A stretch of 43,935 nt of DNA from NCBI GenBank assembly GCA_934155265.1, contig CAKPGU010000015.1, positions 1-43,935 on the forward strand. The letters are read 5' to 3'. Positions 9,424 through 19,022 of the stretch are shown here, piece after piece; the first letter of the stretch is position 1, and the number at the start of each line of letters is the position of its first letter. Origin of the DNA: an uncultured Clostridia bacterium. Lineage in GTDB: Bacteria; Bacillota; Clostridia; TANB77; CAG-508. Position numbers and translations under genes: made by a program. A model generated the notes under the pieces. That model was not told the DNA's origin. It saw nothing but the letters and a program-made list of their open reading frames with translations, and searched no databases.

Positions 9424-11652
9424 TTACATATTTCTAAGTTTGAATTCAAGACCAGTATTTCTTTTTTTACTATCAACATTTTTAATCATATAATCAACAA
9501 CTCTATCATTACCAATAACAATCAACAACTTTTTAGCACGAGTCAAACCTGTATATAATAAATTTCTTGTAAGAAGCATTGGTGCAGCTTGTGGCACAAT
9601 CATAATAACAACATCAAATTCACTTCCTTGTGCTTTATGAATAGTCATACAATAACTATGTTCTATTTGCTCTAAATCATTAAATTCATATTTACATACT
9701 TTTTCATCGTCAAACTTCACACTTAAAATTTTTCCTTTTTCATTAATATTTGTTATTATTCCAGTTTCGCCGTTAAATATGCCATTTCCTGTTTCAACAC
9801 CACTTTCACATAATCTTTCCCAATACATATCATAATTATTTTTTATCTGCATTACTCTGTCACCAATTCTAAAAATAGTTCCCATACTACTTTTTTCTGC
9901 TTCGCCTTCTCTATGTGGATTTAATTCTTCTTGTAATGCCTTATTTAGTTCCTTTGTTCCAAGTAATCCCTTTTTAGTTGGTGTAAGAACTTGTATATTT
10001 TCAAAAAAGTCATATTCTCCAAAATTTTTTAAACGACCATTACATAATGATAAAACTTCTTTCAAAATTTTCTCTTGATTATTTTCTTTTATAAAGAAAA
10101 AATCTTGATTTGCATCTTCTTCTAATTCAGGATCTTCTTTACTTATAAACCCTTTTCCATTATTCACTCTATGTGCATTTACGATTATTTTACTTTTAGC
10201 AGCTTGTCTAAATATTTTATCAAGATGTACTGTTGCTATTTTTTCTGATGCAATTAAATCTTTCAAAACACTTCCTGGTCCGACTGATGGCAACTGATCA
10301 CTATCTCCTACTAAAATTAATTTTGTTCCTTGATATATGCAGTCAAGCAAATAACTCATAATAAACATATCCACCATTGATACTTCATCAACTATTATTA
10401 TATCTCCATCAATTGGTGCACCTTGATATTCATTATCTTTTTTAAACAATGACTCTTCATCAACTTTTCCTATTTCTAACAATCTGTGTAATGTACTTGC
10501 TTCTTCTCCTGTCGTTTCTGACATTCTTTTTGCTGCTCTTCCTGTTGGTGCACATAGAACTATTTTGTATTTCTTTTGTTTATATATTTCTATTATACTT
10601 TTAATTATTGTTGTTTTTCCTGTTCCAGGTCCACCTGTTATAATTGTTACATTATTATCATTTATAGCCTTTACAGCTTCTTTTTGCTTTTCTGATAGGA
10701 TTATATCTGACCTTTCTTCAACAAGTCTTAGTTCTTTTTCTATATTTGATACTTTCTTTACATTTCTTGCTTTATCTAATTTTGTTATTCTTTGTGCAAT
10801 TTGATTTTCTGCATTATAAAATGTATATAAGTACACCCATTCTTCTTCATCTCTATCTTCTATTACAATCTCATTATTTACTTTTAAATTAATTATTCCA
10901 TCTTCTATAACTGGCTCACTTACATTTAAAAGTGTTTTTACGTATTCTATTAAATTCTCTTTTAATGTGCAACAATGACCATTATATGTTATTTTTATTA
11001 ATGCATATTTAATTCCACTTTTAACTCTTTTTTGATTTTCTCTTTCTACCCCGAGTTGTATTGCCATTTGATCTATTTGTTTAAAATCTACCCCTCGTGA
11101 TATATCTATTAATATATATGGATTTGCTTCTATTTCTGCTATTGCATTTATTCCTAGCAAATCATATACTTTTTTTGCGCTTTCAGCTCCTATTCCAAAT
11201 CTTTCAAGAAATCCAACTATTTGCCATACTTCCCAATTTTCTATAAAGCTTTCTGAAATTTCTACTGCTTTATCCTTAGTTATTCCTTTTATTTGTGCTA
11301 ATTTTTCCGGTTCAAATTTTAATACATATATTGTATCTTCTCCAAATTTATTTACTATTTTAGCTGCTGTTGCAGGTCCTACTCCTTTTATATCTCCATT
11401 TGCTAAATATGTTTCAAGTGCTCCAAGTGTTTTAGGCATAAGTTTTTCAAATGTTTCTATTTTAAATTGTTCACCATAGTCTTTATGTTCAACAAATTTT
11501 CCTACTATTCTTAATGAGTCTCCTTTTCTTATAAATGGTAAATACCCTACTACTGTAAACTGTTCTTCTTCTGTTTCAAATACTCCTACCACATAACTAT
11601 TAACTTCATTTTGGTATATTATTTCTGCTAATACTCCTTCGATTTCTTCCAC
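9424..11652 (-). CDS. recD2: RecD2-type ATP-dependent 5'-3' DNA helicase
   Basis: A 742-residue superfamily 1B helicase. The N-terminal third has an OB-like segment and helix-hairpin-helix motifs (KGVGPATAAKIV near residue 92). It is followed by Walker A GGPGTGKTT, Walker B IIVDEVSMVD, GDSDQLPSVGPGSVL, and the C-terminal motif MTIHKAQGSEFD with LLYTGLTRAK. This is the standard layout of RecD2, the RecBC-independent RecD protein used in DNA repair and replication-fork rescue. The length is normal for the family. Translation starts at GTG (11652) after AGAGGAG. A promoter TTGAAT-17-TATTAT lies at 11685-11713, and a hairpin region separates it from trmL. Confidence 0.93.
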   Translation of the reverse strand: MEEIEGVLAEIIYQNEVNSYVVGVFETEEEQFTVVGYLPFIRKGDSLRIVGKFVEHKDYGEQFKIETFEKLMPKTLGALETYLANGDIKGVGPATAAKIVNKFGEDTIYVLKFEPEKLAQIKGITKDKAVEISESFIENWEVWQIVGFLERFGIGAESAKKVYDLLGINAIAEIEANPYILIDISRGVDFKQIDQMAIQLGVERENQKRVKSGIKYALIKITYNGHCCTLKENLIEYVKTLLNVSEPVIEDGIINLKVNNEIVIEDRDEEEWVYLYTFYNAENQIAQRITKLDKARNVKKVSNIEKELRLVEERSDIILSEKQKEAVKAINDNNVTIITGGPGTGKTTIIKSIIEIYKQKKYKIVLCAPTGRAAKRMSETTGEEASTLHRLLEIGKVDEESLFKKDNEYQGAPIDGDIIIVDEVSMVDMFIMSYLLDCIYQGTKLILVGDSDQLPSVGPGSVLKDLIASEKIATVHLDKIFRQAAKSKIIVNAHRVNNGKGFISKEDPELEEDANQDFFFIKENNQEKILKEVLSLCNGRLKNFGEYDFFENIQVLTPTKKGLLGTKELNKALQEELNPHREGEAEKSSMGTIFRIGDRVMQIKNNYDMYWERLCESGVETGNGIFNGETGIITNINEKGKILSVKFDDEKVCKYEFNDLEQIEHSYCMTIHKAQGSEFDVVIMIVPQAAPMLLTRNLLYTGLTRAKKLLIVIGNDRVVDYMIKNVDSKKRNTGLEFKLRNM

Positions 11653-11684
11653 TATTCTCCTCTTTCCATTAATAAATTATTATT

Positions 11685-11713
11685 ATAATAACACTTTCTT
11701 GTATTTTATTCAA
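11685..11713 (-). promoter_or_regulatory. Promoter of recD2
   Basis: Minus-strand TTGAAT (11708-11713), 17 bases, TATTAT (11685-11690), about 30 bases before the GTG start. Moderate match to the sigma-A consensus. Confidence 0.45.
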
Positions 11714-11754
11714 TACTTACATTTATTATTGAAAAATCAATTTCAGTTAATACA

Positions 11755-11852
11755 AAAATATCATTTTATCGTTTAACTGCGGTCGCTCTGCTATTTTAAA
11801 TTTGTTTTAAAAAAAATTTAAAACACCTTGTTAAACTTTAAAATGATATTTT
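11755..11852. repeat. Nested inverted-repeat element between trmL and recD2
   Basis: Outer arms 11755-11777 and 11830-11852 (23 bases, two mismatches) enclose a perfect 10-bp inner hairpin (11794-11803 with 11814-11823) and a short GC-rich stretch near 11778-11791. On the minus strand the structure is followed by T5G, so it may terminate trmL. Its size and nesting also fit a small palindromic dispersed element. Confidence 0.55.
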
Positions 11853-11866
11853 TTATTTTCTTATAT

Positions 11867-12370
11867 TTATTTTTCAAAATAATTGCTAATTCCTTGCAAA
11901 TCCTCAAAATTATGCTGTCTTAATATCTCATAAGTAATTATTGCAACAGAATTTGATAAATTTAATGACCTTAATGTTGGCAACATTGGAATTCTTATTG
12001 TTTTTTTATCTAAATACTTTTCTAAAATCCATTCTGGCAATCCTTTAGTTTCTTTTCCATATAAAACAAATACTTCATTCATCTTTGAGTAGTCTATATC
12101 TGTATATTGTGTTTTTCCCTTTGTTGTAGCAAAAAACATATTATTTTCTTCTGGTTTATATTTTTCTAAAAACTCATCCAATGAATCATGTTCTTCTATA
12201 TCTAATTTATCCCAATAGTCTAAGCCTGCTCTTTTTAATGTTTTTTCATCTATCTGAAATCCCAAAGGATGTACTAAATGTAATTTTGCTCCTGTTATTG
12301 CACATGTTCTTGCTATATTTCCTGTATTTTGTGGTATTTCAGGTTCTACCATTACTATATTTAATTTCAT
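11867..12370 (-). CDS. trmL: tRNA (cytidine(34)-2'-O)-methyltransferase TrmL
   Basis: A 167-residue SPOUT (SpoU) family methyltransferase. The N-terminus has PEIPQNTGNIARTC. The knotted SAM-binding C-terminal half shows VLYGKETKGLP and IPMLPTLRSLNLSNSVAI, as in TrmL (older name CspR). The enzyme methylates the ribose of the wobble base of certain leucine tRNAs. Length is typical, about 155-170 residues. No strong Shine-Dalgarno site is visible at the ATG. The gene stands alone, with a hairpin element just downstream. Confidence 0.93.
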   Translation of the reverse strand: MKLNIVMVEPEIPQNTGNIARTCAITGAKLHLVHPLGFQIDEKTLKRAGLDYWDKLDIEEHDSLDEFLEKYKPEENNMFFATTKGKTQYTDIDYSKMNEVFVLYGKETKGLPEWILEKYLDKKTIRIPMLPTLRSLNLSNSVAIITYEILRQHNFEDLQGISNYFEK

Positions 12371-12447
12371 ATTTTATAATTTCACTTTTCTATTTTTTCT
12401 AAATTTTTTTACCCATTTATTACTACATCTTTTATATTATTTCAAAC

Positions 12448-15400
12448 TTAAATTTTCTTATATTTCTTAATGAATGAATATAAGTATATCGATACTATAC
12501 TAATTACAATTATTAATATACATATAATCTTCATTTTATATCCAGCTTTTGGTATTTCTGTTTTCGCTATTGTACTATCATTTTTTACACCTGGAACATT
12601 ACTATTATCACTATCATTTTTTGGACTTGTAATACTAGTATTGCTATCATAATTATTATCATTTTTTTCCGGAACCCTATTAACTTCTATCTCTAATTCA
12701 ACCTCTCGGCTTACACCTTCTTCGGTATACGATATAACAATTTTATTATCATTAATTGTTAAACTCTCACTTGGCAAATATGTATAATTTGTAATATTTT
12801 TACTTGTACCGTTACTATATTCAGCTGATATCTCCATACCTTGTTTATCAAATTTTTCTCCAACAATATATACTAATTTATCTGGTTTTTTTGTAATTTT
12901 TATTTCTGTCAATACTACTGGATTTTTAATTTCAATTGAATTTTGTACATCATCAATTTTAATTGTTTCAGCCTCTTTTGTTATCATTTTTACATTTGTT
13001 AATGAAATTATTCCTTCTCCTTCTTTATCAGATGTTGTAATTTCTATATTTAATATTTCTTCTTTTTGTGCTCCCTCTGTTTTTTCCAAATCAAATTCAC
13101 CTGTAACTGAATTATATCGAATTTTCCAATTATTTTGCTCAACAAGCTTCATACCTGTTATATATTCATTTTTTTGTAAGATTCCGCTTAAACGGCAAAT
13201 TGCTTGTTGAGAATATAATGATACCTTTAAAACTTGTGTTTCTTCTGTTTTTGCTTCTTCTTGTCCTTCTATTACTATCTGCTCCTTTGATTTATCAAGT
13301 ACTTTTATCTTTTGTTCTACTGTTTTGGTTATTTCATTTTCAGTATATTTTATTATAATACTTGCTGTTTCAAGAGTTAAATTTCCTCCTCCAACAATAT
13401 CATATGTAGTTATTTCTTTTTTTGTATTATCTTCATATGTTGCAACTACTTTCATACCTTCTTTTTCAAAATTTTCACCAATAAAATATATTGTTTTATT
13501 TGGCTTGTTCTCAATTTCAATTTTTACTAAGTCATTTTTTACTTTAATTTTAAATGTTGTTGTTTTTTCTTTATATTCTACTGTTATTATTTGTTCTCCA
13601 ACTATCTGTTGATTATATCCTGTTACACTTACATTGTCATCCTTCATATCTATTATTTCTGTTGTCTTATCTTCATATGTTATCTGTATTTTTCCACCTG
13701 TTAAATCTAGATTTTCACCTTTTACATATATTGTTTTTGCTGGATTTGTTTGTATAACAATTGATGTAACTTTATTCATAACTTCAACTTCAAATGTTGT
13801 TGTTTTTTCTTTATATTTTACTGTTAATGTTTGTTTTCCAAGTACCTGTTCATTGTATCCTGTTACACTTACAGTGTCATCTTTCATATCTATTATTTCT
13901 GTTGATGAGTCCTCATGTGTTACTTGTATTTTTCCTCCAGTTAGATCAAGTTTTTCACCTTTTATATATGTTGTTTTTGTTGGAGTATTTTTTACTTCTA
14001 TTTTCTTTATATCTTTTTCTAATACTGTTACATTGCATGTAGCTTTTTTAGCTCCATCTTCTGTTGTTGCCGTTATTGTTGCCTTTCCTGTTGAAATAGC
14101 TGTTATTATTCCTTTATTTACAGTTGCAACATTTTCATTACTACTATTCCAAGTAACATTTTTATTTGTTGCATTTTCCGGTAATATTGTTGCTGTTAAA
14201 GTTTGTGTGTTTCCTTCTTTTATTTCTGTGTTTGTTTTGTTTAAATTTATTCCAGTTACTGATTCACCAGATACTTTTACATCATATGATATTGAGTGTC
14301 CATCATGTTGAATTGTTACAGTAGAAGTTCCTGGGCTTATTGCTAATAGTTTTCCATTTACAAATCTTATAGTATTTTCATTTGATATTTTTACATTCCT
14401 ACCTTCTATTATGCTTTGAACACTTTCTACTTTAGTTGATTGATATACTAGCTGGTAGTTCACCTTAAGTTCTGTTCCTACTGTAATACTTTTATTTTGA
14501 TTATCACTCCTTGATATTGATTCAACAAAATCTAATGAACAAATATATTTCCACCAGTTATTAAAATGTCCGTCGTCATAATATCCTGTTACATGAGGAA
14601 ACAGTGAAAGCCACCATCTCATAAACATTCTATCAGAACTCTTATTTTCATTTTTTCCTTGTAATTTATCTAATTCCGTTTGATTCATCCATGCAGTATA
14701 GTTAGTAAGTTCTTTTTTTCCTGTTAAATTCGGATAATCTTTCCAATCTACCCAATTACTATAAACACTATTGGGATTTTGATAATCATAAGCAGCTTCT
14801 GCATTTGGTGGTAAGTGAACATTTCCTGCTCCTGTATAATTTCCTGTACAATTAAATTTACTTAATGAAAATTTTTCCCATAAATTTAATTTTTGCCATT
14901 GCTCATCATTTGTTACATCATATCCTTTTTCAGTGTAGTCTTTTTGTTCTCCATTTTTTATATTAAATGCTCTCCTTACAATATTTTCAAATGCATGTCC
15001 TAAAGCATGAAGACTTGAATCTCTTCTAGAAAACGTTGGACTAAATATTATGAAATTAGAGCAGTCTTTTTGTATCGTTCCACCATTCACCCAATAAGGT
15101 GTCCTCCCTACCATCATATCTTCATAAGCATCTGAAGGATCTAATGAACATAGCCATACTTGATCAAACTCTCCAGCATTTTTTTTATTTACTAAATCAT
15201 ATTTTTCTATTAAATATTCATAATCATATGTGAAACCTGTTGGACTGTATTTTCCCTCATATGCTTTATTCATAACAAAGTTATACCAGTCTCCTTTGTT
15301 GCTATTATTCTTGCTTCTACTTCTTTCAATATATGTCCTTTCATCAAAACTTTTTGCAGTTGTTGTATCATTTAAATAAAATTCTTTTGTATATTTAGGA

Positions 15401-15825
15401 AATTCATTTAATCTTTCTGTTTTTACTATGTTAACATCTAAATATCCATGTGAAGCATATTCCAAATCTTCAACTAGTTCATCTACAAGAGCTGTTTCGC
15501 TATGTCCAAACCAATCAGTTACTTTTGGATGATTTCCTTCATTATTAGGATATAATGTAGAGTCCGTTATTGAGTATAACGTCGGATTAATGTTTATTAC
15601 ATATACCTTCAATTCTTGTTTTTCTCTACTTCCATCTTCCTCTAAATTTGCATTGCTAACTCTTAATACTGAATCTACATTTGAATTATTAACTTCTGCA
15701 TTCTGGATAGTGTGTTTACTTGTTGTCATTATATTATATATACTAATACCAATCAATCTAATTGCAGATAAACTAACTATGAGTAAAATTAATAGTGTCA
15801 AAATCATTATAACTTTTTTATTCAT
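12448..15825 (-). CDS. Large secreted Ig-like repeat protein with sortase-type wall anchor
   Basis: About 1125 residues. The start at 15825 is chosen because GGAGAGG lies five bases upstream; an in-frame start 12 codons earlier has no such site. A signal or anchor helix (about 5-27) leads to a large N-terminal domain (about 60-460) containing HALGH (H273, H277, E280), reminiscent of a zinc-peptidase helix but without the glutamate of HEXXH. Then come a Big_2 domain (about 525-602), Big_3-like domains (about 606-680, 690-765, 768-845 and 985-1060) and a cohesin-like stretch (about 860-965). The C-terminus is IPKAG (1091-1095), a membrane helix and lysines, a variant of the LPXTG sorting signal. 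No sortase is in the window. Likely a surface protein; its ligand or substrate is unknown. Confidence 0.75.
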   Translation of the reverse strand: MNKKVIMILTLLILLIVSLSAIRLIGISIYNIMTTSKHTIQNAEVNNSNVDSVLRVSNANLEEDGSREKQELKVYVININPTLYSITDSTLYPNNEGNHPKVTDWFGHSETALVDELVEDLEYASHGYLDVNIVKTERLNEFPKYTKEFYLNDTTTAKSFDERTYIERSRSKNNSNKGDWYNFVMNKAYEGKYSPTGFTYDYEYLIEKYDLVNKKNAGEFDQVWLCSLDPSDAYEDMMVGRTPYWVNGGTIQKDCSNFIIFSPTFSRRDSSLHALGHAFENIVRRAFNIKNGEQKDYTEKGYDVTNDEQWQKLNLWEKFSLSKFNCTGNYTGAGNVHLPPNAEAAYDYQNPNSVYSNWVDWKDYPNLTGKKELTNYTAWMNQTELDKLQGKNENKSSDRMFMRWWLSLFPHVTGYYDDGHFNNWWKYICSLDFVESISRSDNQNKSITVGTELKVNYQLVYQSTKVESVQSIIEGRNVKISNENTIRFVNGKLLAISPGTSTVTIQHDGHSISYDVKVSGESVTGINLNKTNTEIKEGNTQTLTATILPENATNKNVTWNSSNENVATVNKGIITAISTGKATITATTEDGAKKATCNVTVLEKDIKKIEVKNTPTKTTYIKGEKLDLTGGKIQVTHEDSSTEIIDMKDDTVSVTGYNEQVLGKQTLTVKYKEKTTTFEVEVMNKVTSIVIQTNPAKTIYVKGENLDLTGGKIQITYEDKTTEIIDMKDDNVSVTGYNQQIVGEQIITVEYKEKTTTFKIKVKNDLVKIEIENKPNKTIYFIGENFEKEGMKVVATYEDNTKKEITTYDIVGGGNLTLETASIIIKYTENEITKTVEQKIKVLDKSKEQIVIEGQEEAKTEETQVLKVSLYSQQAICRLSGILQKNEYITGMKLVEQNNWKIRYNSVTGEFDLEKTEGAQKEEILNIEITTSDKEGEGIISLTNVKMITKEAETIKIDDVQNSIEIKNPVVLTEIKITKKPDKLVYIVGEKFDKQGMEISAEYSNGTSKNITNYTYLPSESLTINDNKIVISYTEEGVSREVELEIEVNRVPEKNDNNYDSNTSITSPKNDSDNSNVPGVKNDSTIAKTEIPKAGYKMKIICILIIVISIVSIYLYSFIKKYKKI

Positions 15826-15851
15826 AACATCCTCTCCATTTTCATATAGAA

Positions 15852-15922
15852 ATTTTATCATATATTAATTTTTTTTCAATTACATTTTTATTACTTTTTT
15901 GTTACTTTTTTGTTACTTTTTG
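15852..15922 (-). promoter_or_regulatory. Promoter with phased A-tracts for the surface protein
   Basis: Minus-strand TTGAAA (15874-15879), 16 bases, TAAAAT (15852-15857). Immediately upstream are three near-identical 11-bp units (TTACTTTTTTG on the plus strand, 15891-15922) and a degenerate fourth. These A-tracts recur once per helical turn, a pattern expected to bend DNA and to act like an UP element. Confidence 0.5.
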
Positions 15923-15987
15923 TATTCCGTATTTATAGAATTTAATTTAAAATATAATGTAATACATCTTTTCAAAGAATTCGTTTT

Positions 15988-16017
15988 ATAAAAATCCTCT
16001 CACAAACTAGTAAGAGG
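15988..16017 (-). terminator. Terminator of the telA operon
   Basis: Arms 15996-16003 and 16010-16017 form an 8-bp stem (CCTCTTAC with GTGAGAGG). On the minus strand this is followed by a run of T. It lies just after the telA stop codon. Confidence 0.75.
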
Positions 16018-16030
16018 TCTTGTTATATTT

Positions 16031-17191
16031 CTATTTTCCACTTTCAATTTTAATTTCTAACAATTTATCCTTCAATTCACCTTCAATTTGTTCAAGTTGT
16101 TGCTCCGCTTCTTGTCTCTTAGCTTTACCATTTTCATGAATTTCAAGAACCTTATCTAATGTATCAATAATATCTTTATTAGTTTTCTGTAAAGTCTCAA
16201 CATCAACAACAGCCTTTTCTGATTGCTCAGCAATATCTATTGTACCTTGTTTTAGAAGTTCACTATTTTTCTTAAGCATTTCATTAGTCATTTCATTTAC
16301 TTGTTTTTGAGCACCTAGTGCATTTTTAGCATTTGTAATTCCTAATGCAATTACAATTTGATTTTTCCAAAGTGGTATTGTATTTATTAATGAACTTTGG
16401 ATTTTTTCAACTAATTCACTATCATTATTTTGAATTAAACGAATTTGTGGTGCCATTTGAATTGAAATTATTCTTGTTGTTTTTAAATCATAAATTCTTT
16501 TTTCAAAACGATTTATTGTTGCAATCATATCATTTACAGCTTGTGCATCTGCTTGTTCTTTTGTTTCTTCTGCAACTTTTTGTAATTCAGGTAATGTTAC
16601 ATTTCTTAATTCTTCTAATTTCTTTTCACCTGCAATTATGTATAAAGATAATTCTTTAAAATATTGTAAGTTTTGTTCATACATAGTATCAAATATTGCA
16701 ATATCTTTCATCATTTGAAGTTTATGATTTTCTAATTGATTTTCTATTGTTGATATATTATTTTCAACTTTATTATATTTTGCAAGTAGTTTTTCCATTT
16801 GTTTTTTGGCTGAATTGAAAATACCAAGAATTCCTTTTTTCTCTTCTGTTGGTACATCAGAATCAAATTCTTTTATTTCACCAACTAAGTTACTTAATAA
16901 ATTTCCAACCTCTCCTGTACTTCTTGTTCTTACATCTTGTAATACTGTATCTGAAAATTTAGAAATATTATTTTGTGCACTTGCTCCAAATTGTAATATT
17001 TGTGTTGTATTTTTTACATCTATTTTCTCTAAGAATGTATCTATTGCCTTTTTCTCATCATCTGTTAAAACATCATAATTCAATGATTTTTCTACAACTG
17101 CCTCATCTACCTTTTTGGTTGTTTCTAATGCTGTTTCAATTTCTTTAGTATCTACATTTGACACTACTTCTAGTTTAATTTCTTCGTCCAT
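16031..17191 (-). CDS. telA: TelA-family toxic anion resistance protein
   Basis: A 386-residue, largely alpha-helical cytoplasmic protein. The early stretch TTQILQFGASAQNNISKFSDTVLQDVRTRSTGEVG is replaced here by its key words: QFGASAQ near residue 65, then DVRTR and GEVG, which mark the TelA/KlaA family. The rest is long heptad-rich helices. The family was named for tellurite resistance, but in Bacillota it is more widely linked to envelope or phage stress; its biochemical activity is not settled. It is the last gene of an operon with two solute-binding proteins and XpaC, a context expected for TelA. AGGAGG precedes the ATG. Confidence 0.9.
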   Translation of the reverse strand: MDEEIKLEVVSNVDTKEIETALETTKKVDEAVVEKSLNYDVLTDDEKKAIDTFLEKIDVKNTTQILQFGASAQNNISKFSDTVLQDVRTRSTGEVGNLLSNLVGEIKEFDSDVPTEEKKGILGIFNSAKKQMEKLLAKYNKVENNISTIENQLENHKLQMMKDIAIFDTMYEQNLQYFKELSLYIIAGEKKLEELRNVTLPELQKVAEETKEQADAQAVNDMIATINRFEKRIYDLKTTRIISIQMAPQIRLIQNNDSELVEKIQSSLINTIPLWKNQIVIALGITNAKNALGAQKQVNEMTNEMLKKNSELLKQGTIDIAEQSEKAVVDVETLQKTNKDIIDTLDKVLEIHENGKAKRQEAEQQLEQIEGELKDKLLEIKIESGK

Positions 17192-17245
17192 AATTTCCTC
17201 CTAATTTTTTATTTTATTCTAAAACACACAGTCTTAGATTTTTAA

Positions 17246-18379
17246 CTATTCATTATTTCCTAAATATGAAATTAATTTTTCATATAAATTCATTTTTAAA
17301 CTTGTTACTGTACTATCAATACTTTGTGGTATTCCATTTACATTAACTTGTGATACATCATAATTTCCACCAGTTACACCTGTTCTAAATCCATATTTTG
17401 ACCAAGCAATTTGACTGATTTCTTTATCATTATAAACATCATAATATTTATTTCCATTCTCAGTAAATGTTGCTATACAATGTGAATTCCATATTGTTGG
17501 TGTTGGATATAACACACGAATTTTATCTTTTACTTGTTCCCATCCATCTGGATTAGAATTTGCAAAATCTATAACACTTTTTTCATAATCAACAATCATT
17601 GGCTTTCCACCCATACCAGTCTTTAAATATAATTCAAATAAATCTGCTGGTGTATTATTCATATATCCAGATTTAGTATAAAATTCTTTTAATTTTGGTA
17701 AATTTGCTTCAGCTGATTCTTCTGTTACATTTCCACCACACATAATTGATAATAATAGTCCATAATAAGTTGCACCTGGTGATGATGTTACTGGATCTGT
17801 TGAATCTATATTTATACTTCCATACAATGTATTAAGTCCTATATCAGACCATTTTTTTCCTTCAAGTATATAAGAAATTAATTTGTTCATATCTGTTATA
17901 TAATATACATCGTCTTTTTCTGTTACTATATTTTCTTTTATAAGTGCATCTACTACTGTGTCCCAACTGTATATTACTATTGGTGTATTTAAAGTTAATC
18001 CACCTTTTTGAACAGTATATCTTTTTGCTTCTCCTTTTGATGTATCTGGTGCTAATTTATAATAATCATAAAATCTTTGGTCTGATGCAAACATTACATC
18101 ATATTGTGTTCCATCTTCTCTTACTAATGGATTTTTTATAAGTTTACCATTACTCCAAGAATCATATACTACATTTAGCCCATATTTTTGTTTCATAACA
18201 TTTATGACTTCTTCATCTGCTAAAAAGTTTTCTTTTCCTCCACCTGTTGCAACATATACTGTTGTAAGATTTTTATCTGATACTTCTCCTTTTTGACTTA
18301 CTGCTTTTATACCTATTATTACTAATATTAAAATAACTAATATTCCTAGTCCTAGTAGGACTTCTTTTTTTCCTTTCAT
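17246..18379 (-). CDS. Membrane-anchored extracellular solute-binding-like protein
   Basis: About 377 residues. An ATG at 18379 with GGAGG five bases upstream (18385-18389) is preferred to the GTG four codons earlier, which overlaps that site. One N-terminal membrane helix (about 5-25) is not followed by a lipobox, so the protein is probably tethered outside. The remainder has the fold pattern of type II periplasmic binding proteins (TTVYVATGGGKENF near the start; YDVMFASDQRFYDYY; GATYYGLLLSIMCGG). There are no permease or ATPase genes beside it. It works with VWA, XpaC and TelA rather than a standard ABC transporter. The ligand is unknown. Confidence 0.7.
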   Translation of the reverse strand: MKGKKEVLLGLGILVILILVIIGIKAVSQKGEVSDKNLTTVYVATGGGKENFLADEEVINVMKQKYGLNVVYDSWSNGKLIKNPLVREDGTQYDVMFASDQRFYDYYKLAPDTSKGEAKRYTVQKGGLTLNTPIVIYSWDTVVDALIKENIVTEKDDVYYITDMNKLISYILEGKKWSDIGLNTLYGSINIDSTDPVTSSPGATYYGLLLSIMCGGNVTEESAEANLPKLKEFYTKSGYMNNTPADLFELYLKTGMGGKPMIVDYEKSVIDFANSNPDGWEQVKDKIRVLYPTPTIWNSHCIATFTENGNKYYDVYNDKEISQIAWSKYGFRTGVTGGNYDVSQVNVNGIPQSIDSTVTSLKMNLYEKLISYLGNNE

Positions 18380-18391
18380 ACATGCCTCCAC

Positions 18392-19006
18392 TTATTTCTT
18401 TGTATTAATATTTATATCATCTAAAAAGCCATCTGATTTAAGCATTGATTCAAATACTTTTATTTCTGCATCTGTATCAATCATTTCTGTTTGATACATA
18501 TTATTTAATTGTTCATTAAAAGCATTTTTTATTTTTTCGGTCATTTTCTTTACTGATTCCATAAATTCTTTACTTTCAGTTGTATTTAATCTTTGATTTT
18601 CTATTTCGTCATATCTAGTTAATATTTTTATTGTTACTGGAAGATAATAGTTCAAAAAATTTCGTGCTTGTCCTAATTTATTAGGATTTTTAGAAAGTGT
18701 ATCTATTATTTTATTTGAGATATCACATATTTGCTCAATATTTTCAACTACTTCTTTATCTTCTATTTGTTTAGAAATATTACTAATTTGTAGAGTTTCT
18801 TCTTTTGCTTCTTTTAGTATATCATATAAATTCTTTTTATCAATAGATAAATCTAATTTATTTCTATCTTTGAATATTAGAGTTCCAGCTCCATATGCTG
18901 CTGCACTTATTGCTAAAGATGGCAATAATTCTATTCCTAATGCAACATATGGCACTGCAAAAAAAGCTCCTCCTAAAATTGCTGAATAAATATAATTTTT
19001 TTTCAA
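18392..19006 (-). CDS. XpaC-like protein (5-bromo-4-chloroindolyl phosphate hydrolysis family)
   Basis: A 204-residue protein with two N-terminal membrane segments (about 7-22 and 28-45) followed by a helical cytoplasmic domain. Pattern and genetic partner match the XpaC family, which is routinely found next to telA. The family name comes from a phosphatase-like phenotype in Bacillus; the true function is unclear. The stop codon is followed at once by the ribosome binding site of the next gene, indicating translational coupling in the operon. Confidence 0.78.
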   Translation of the reverse strand: MKKNYIYSAILGGAFFAVPYVALGIELLPSLAISAAAYGAGTLIFKDRNKLDLSIDKKNLYDILKEAKEETLQISNISKQIEDKEVVENIEQICDISNKIIDTLSKNPNKLGQARNFLNYYLPVTIKILTRYDEIENQRLNTTESKEFMESVKKMTEKIKNAFNEQLNNMYQTEMIDTDAEIKVFESMLKSDGFLDDININTKK

Positions 19007-19022
19007 CGCTTTTCCTCCTTGA

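Noticed and set aside
13634..14311. Plus-strand open frame of 225 codons within the Ig-like protein gene
   Set aside because: Its composition (runs of S, F, V) is typical of the antisense of AT-rich coding sequence, with no Shine-Dalgarno site or homology.
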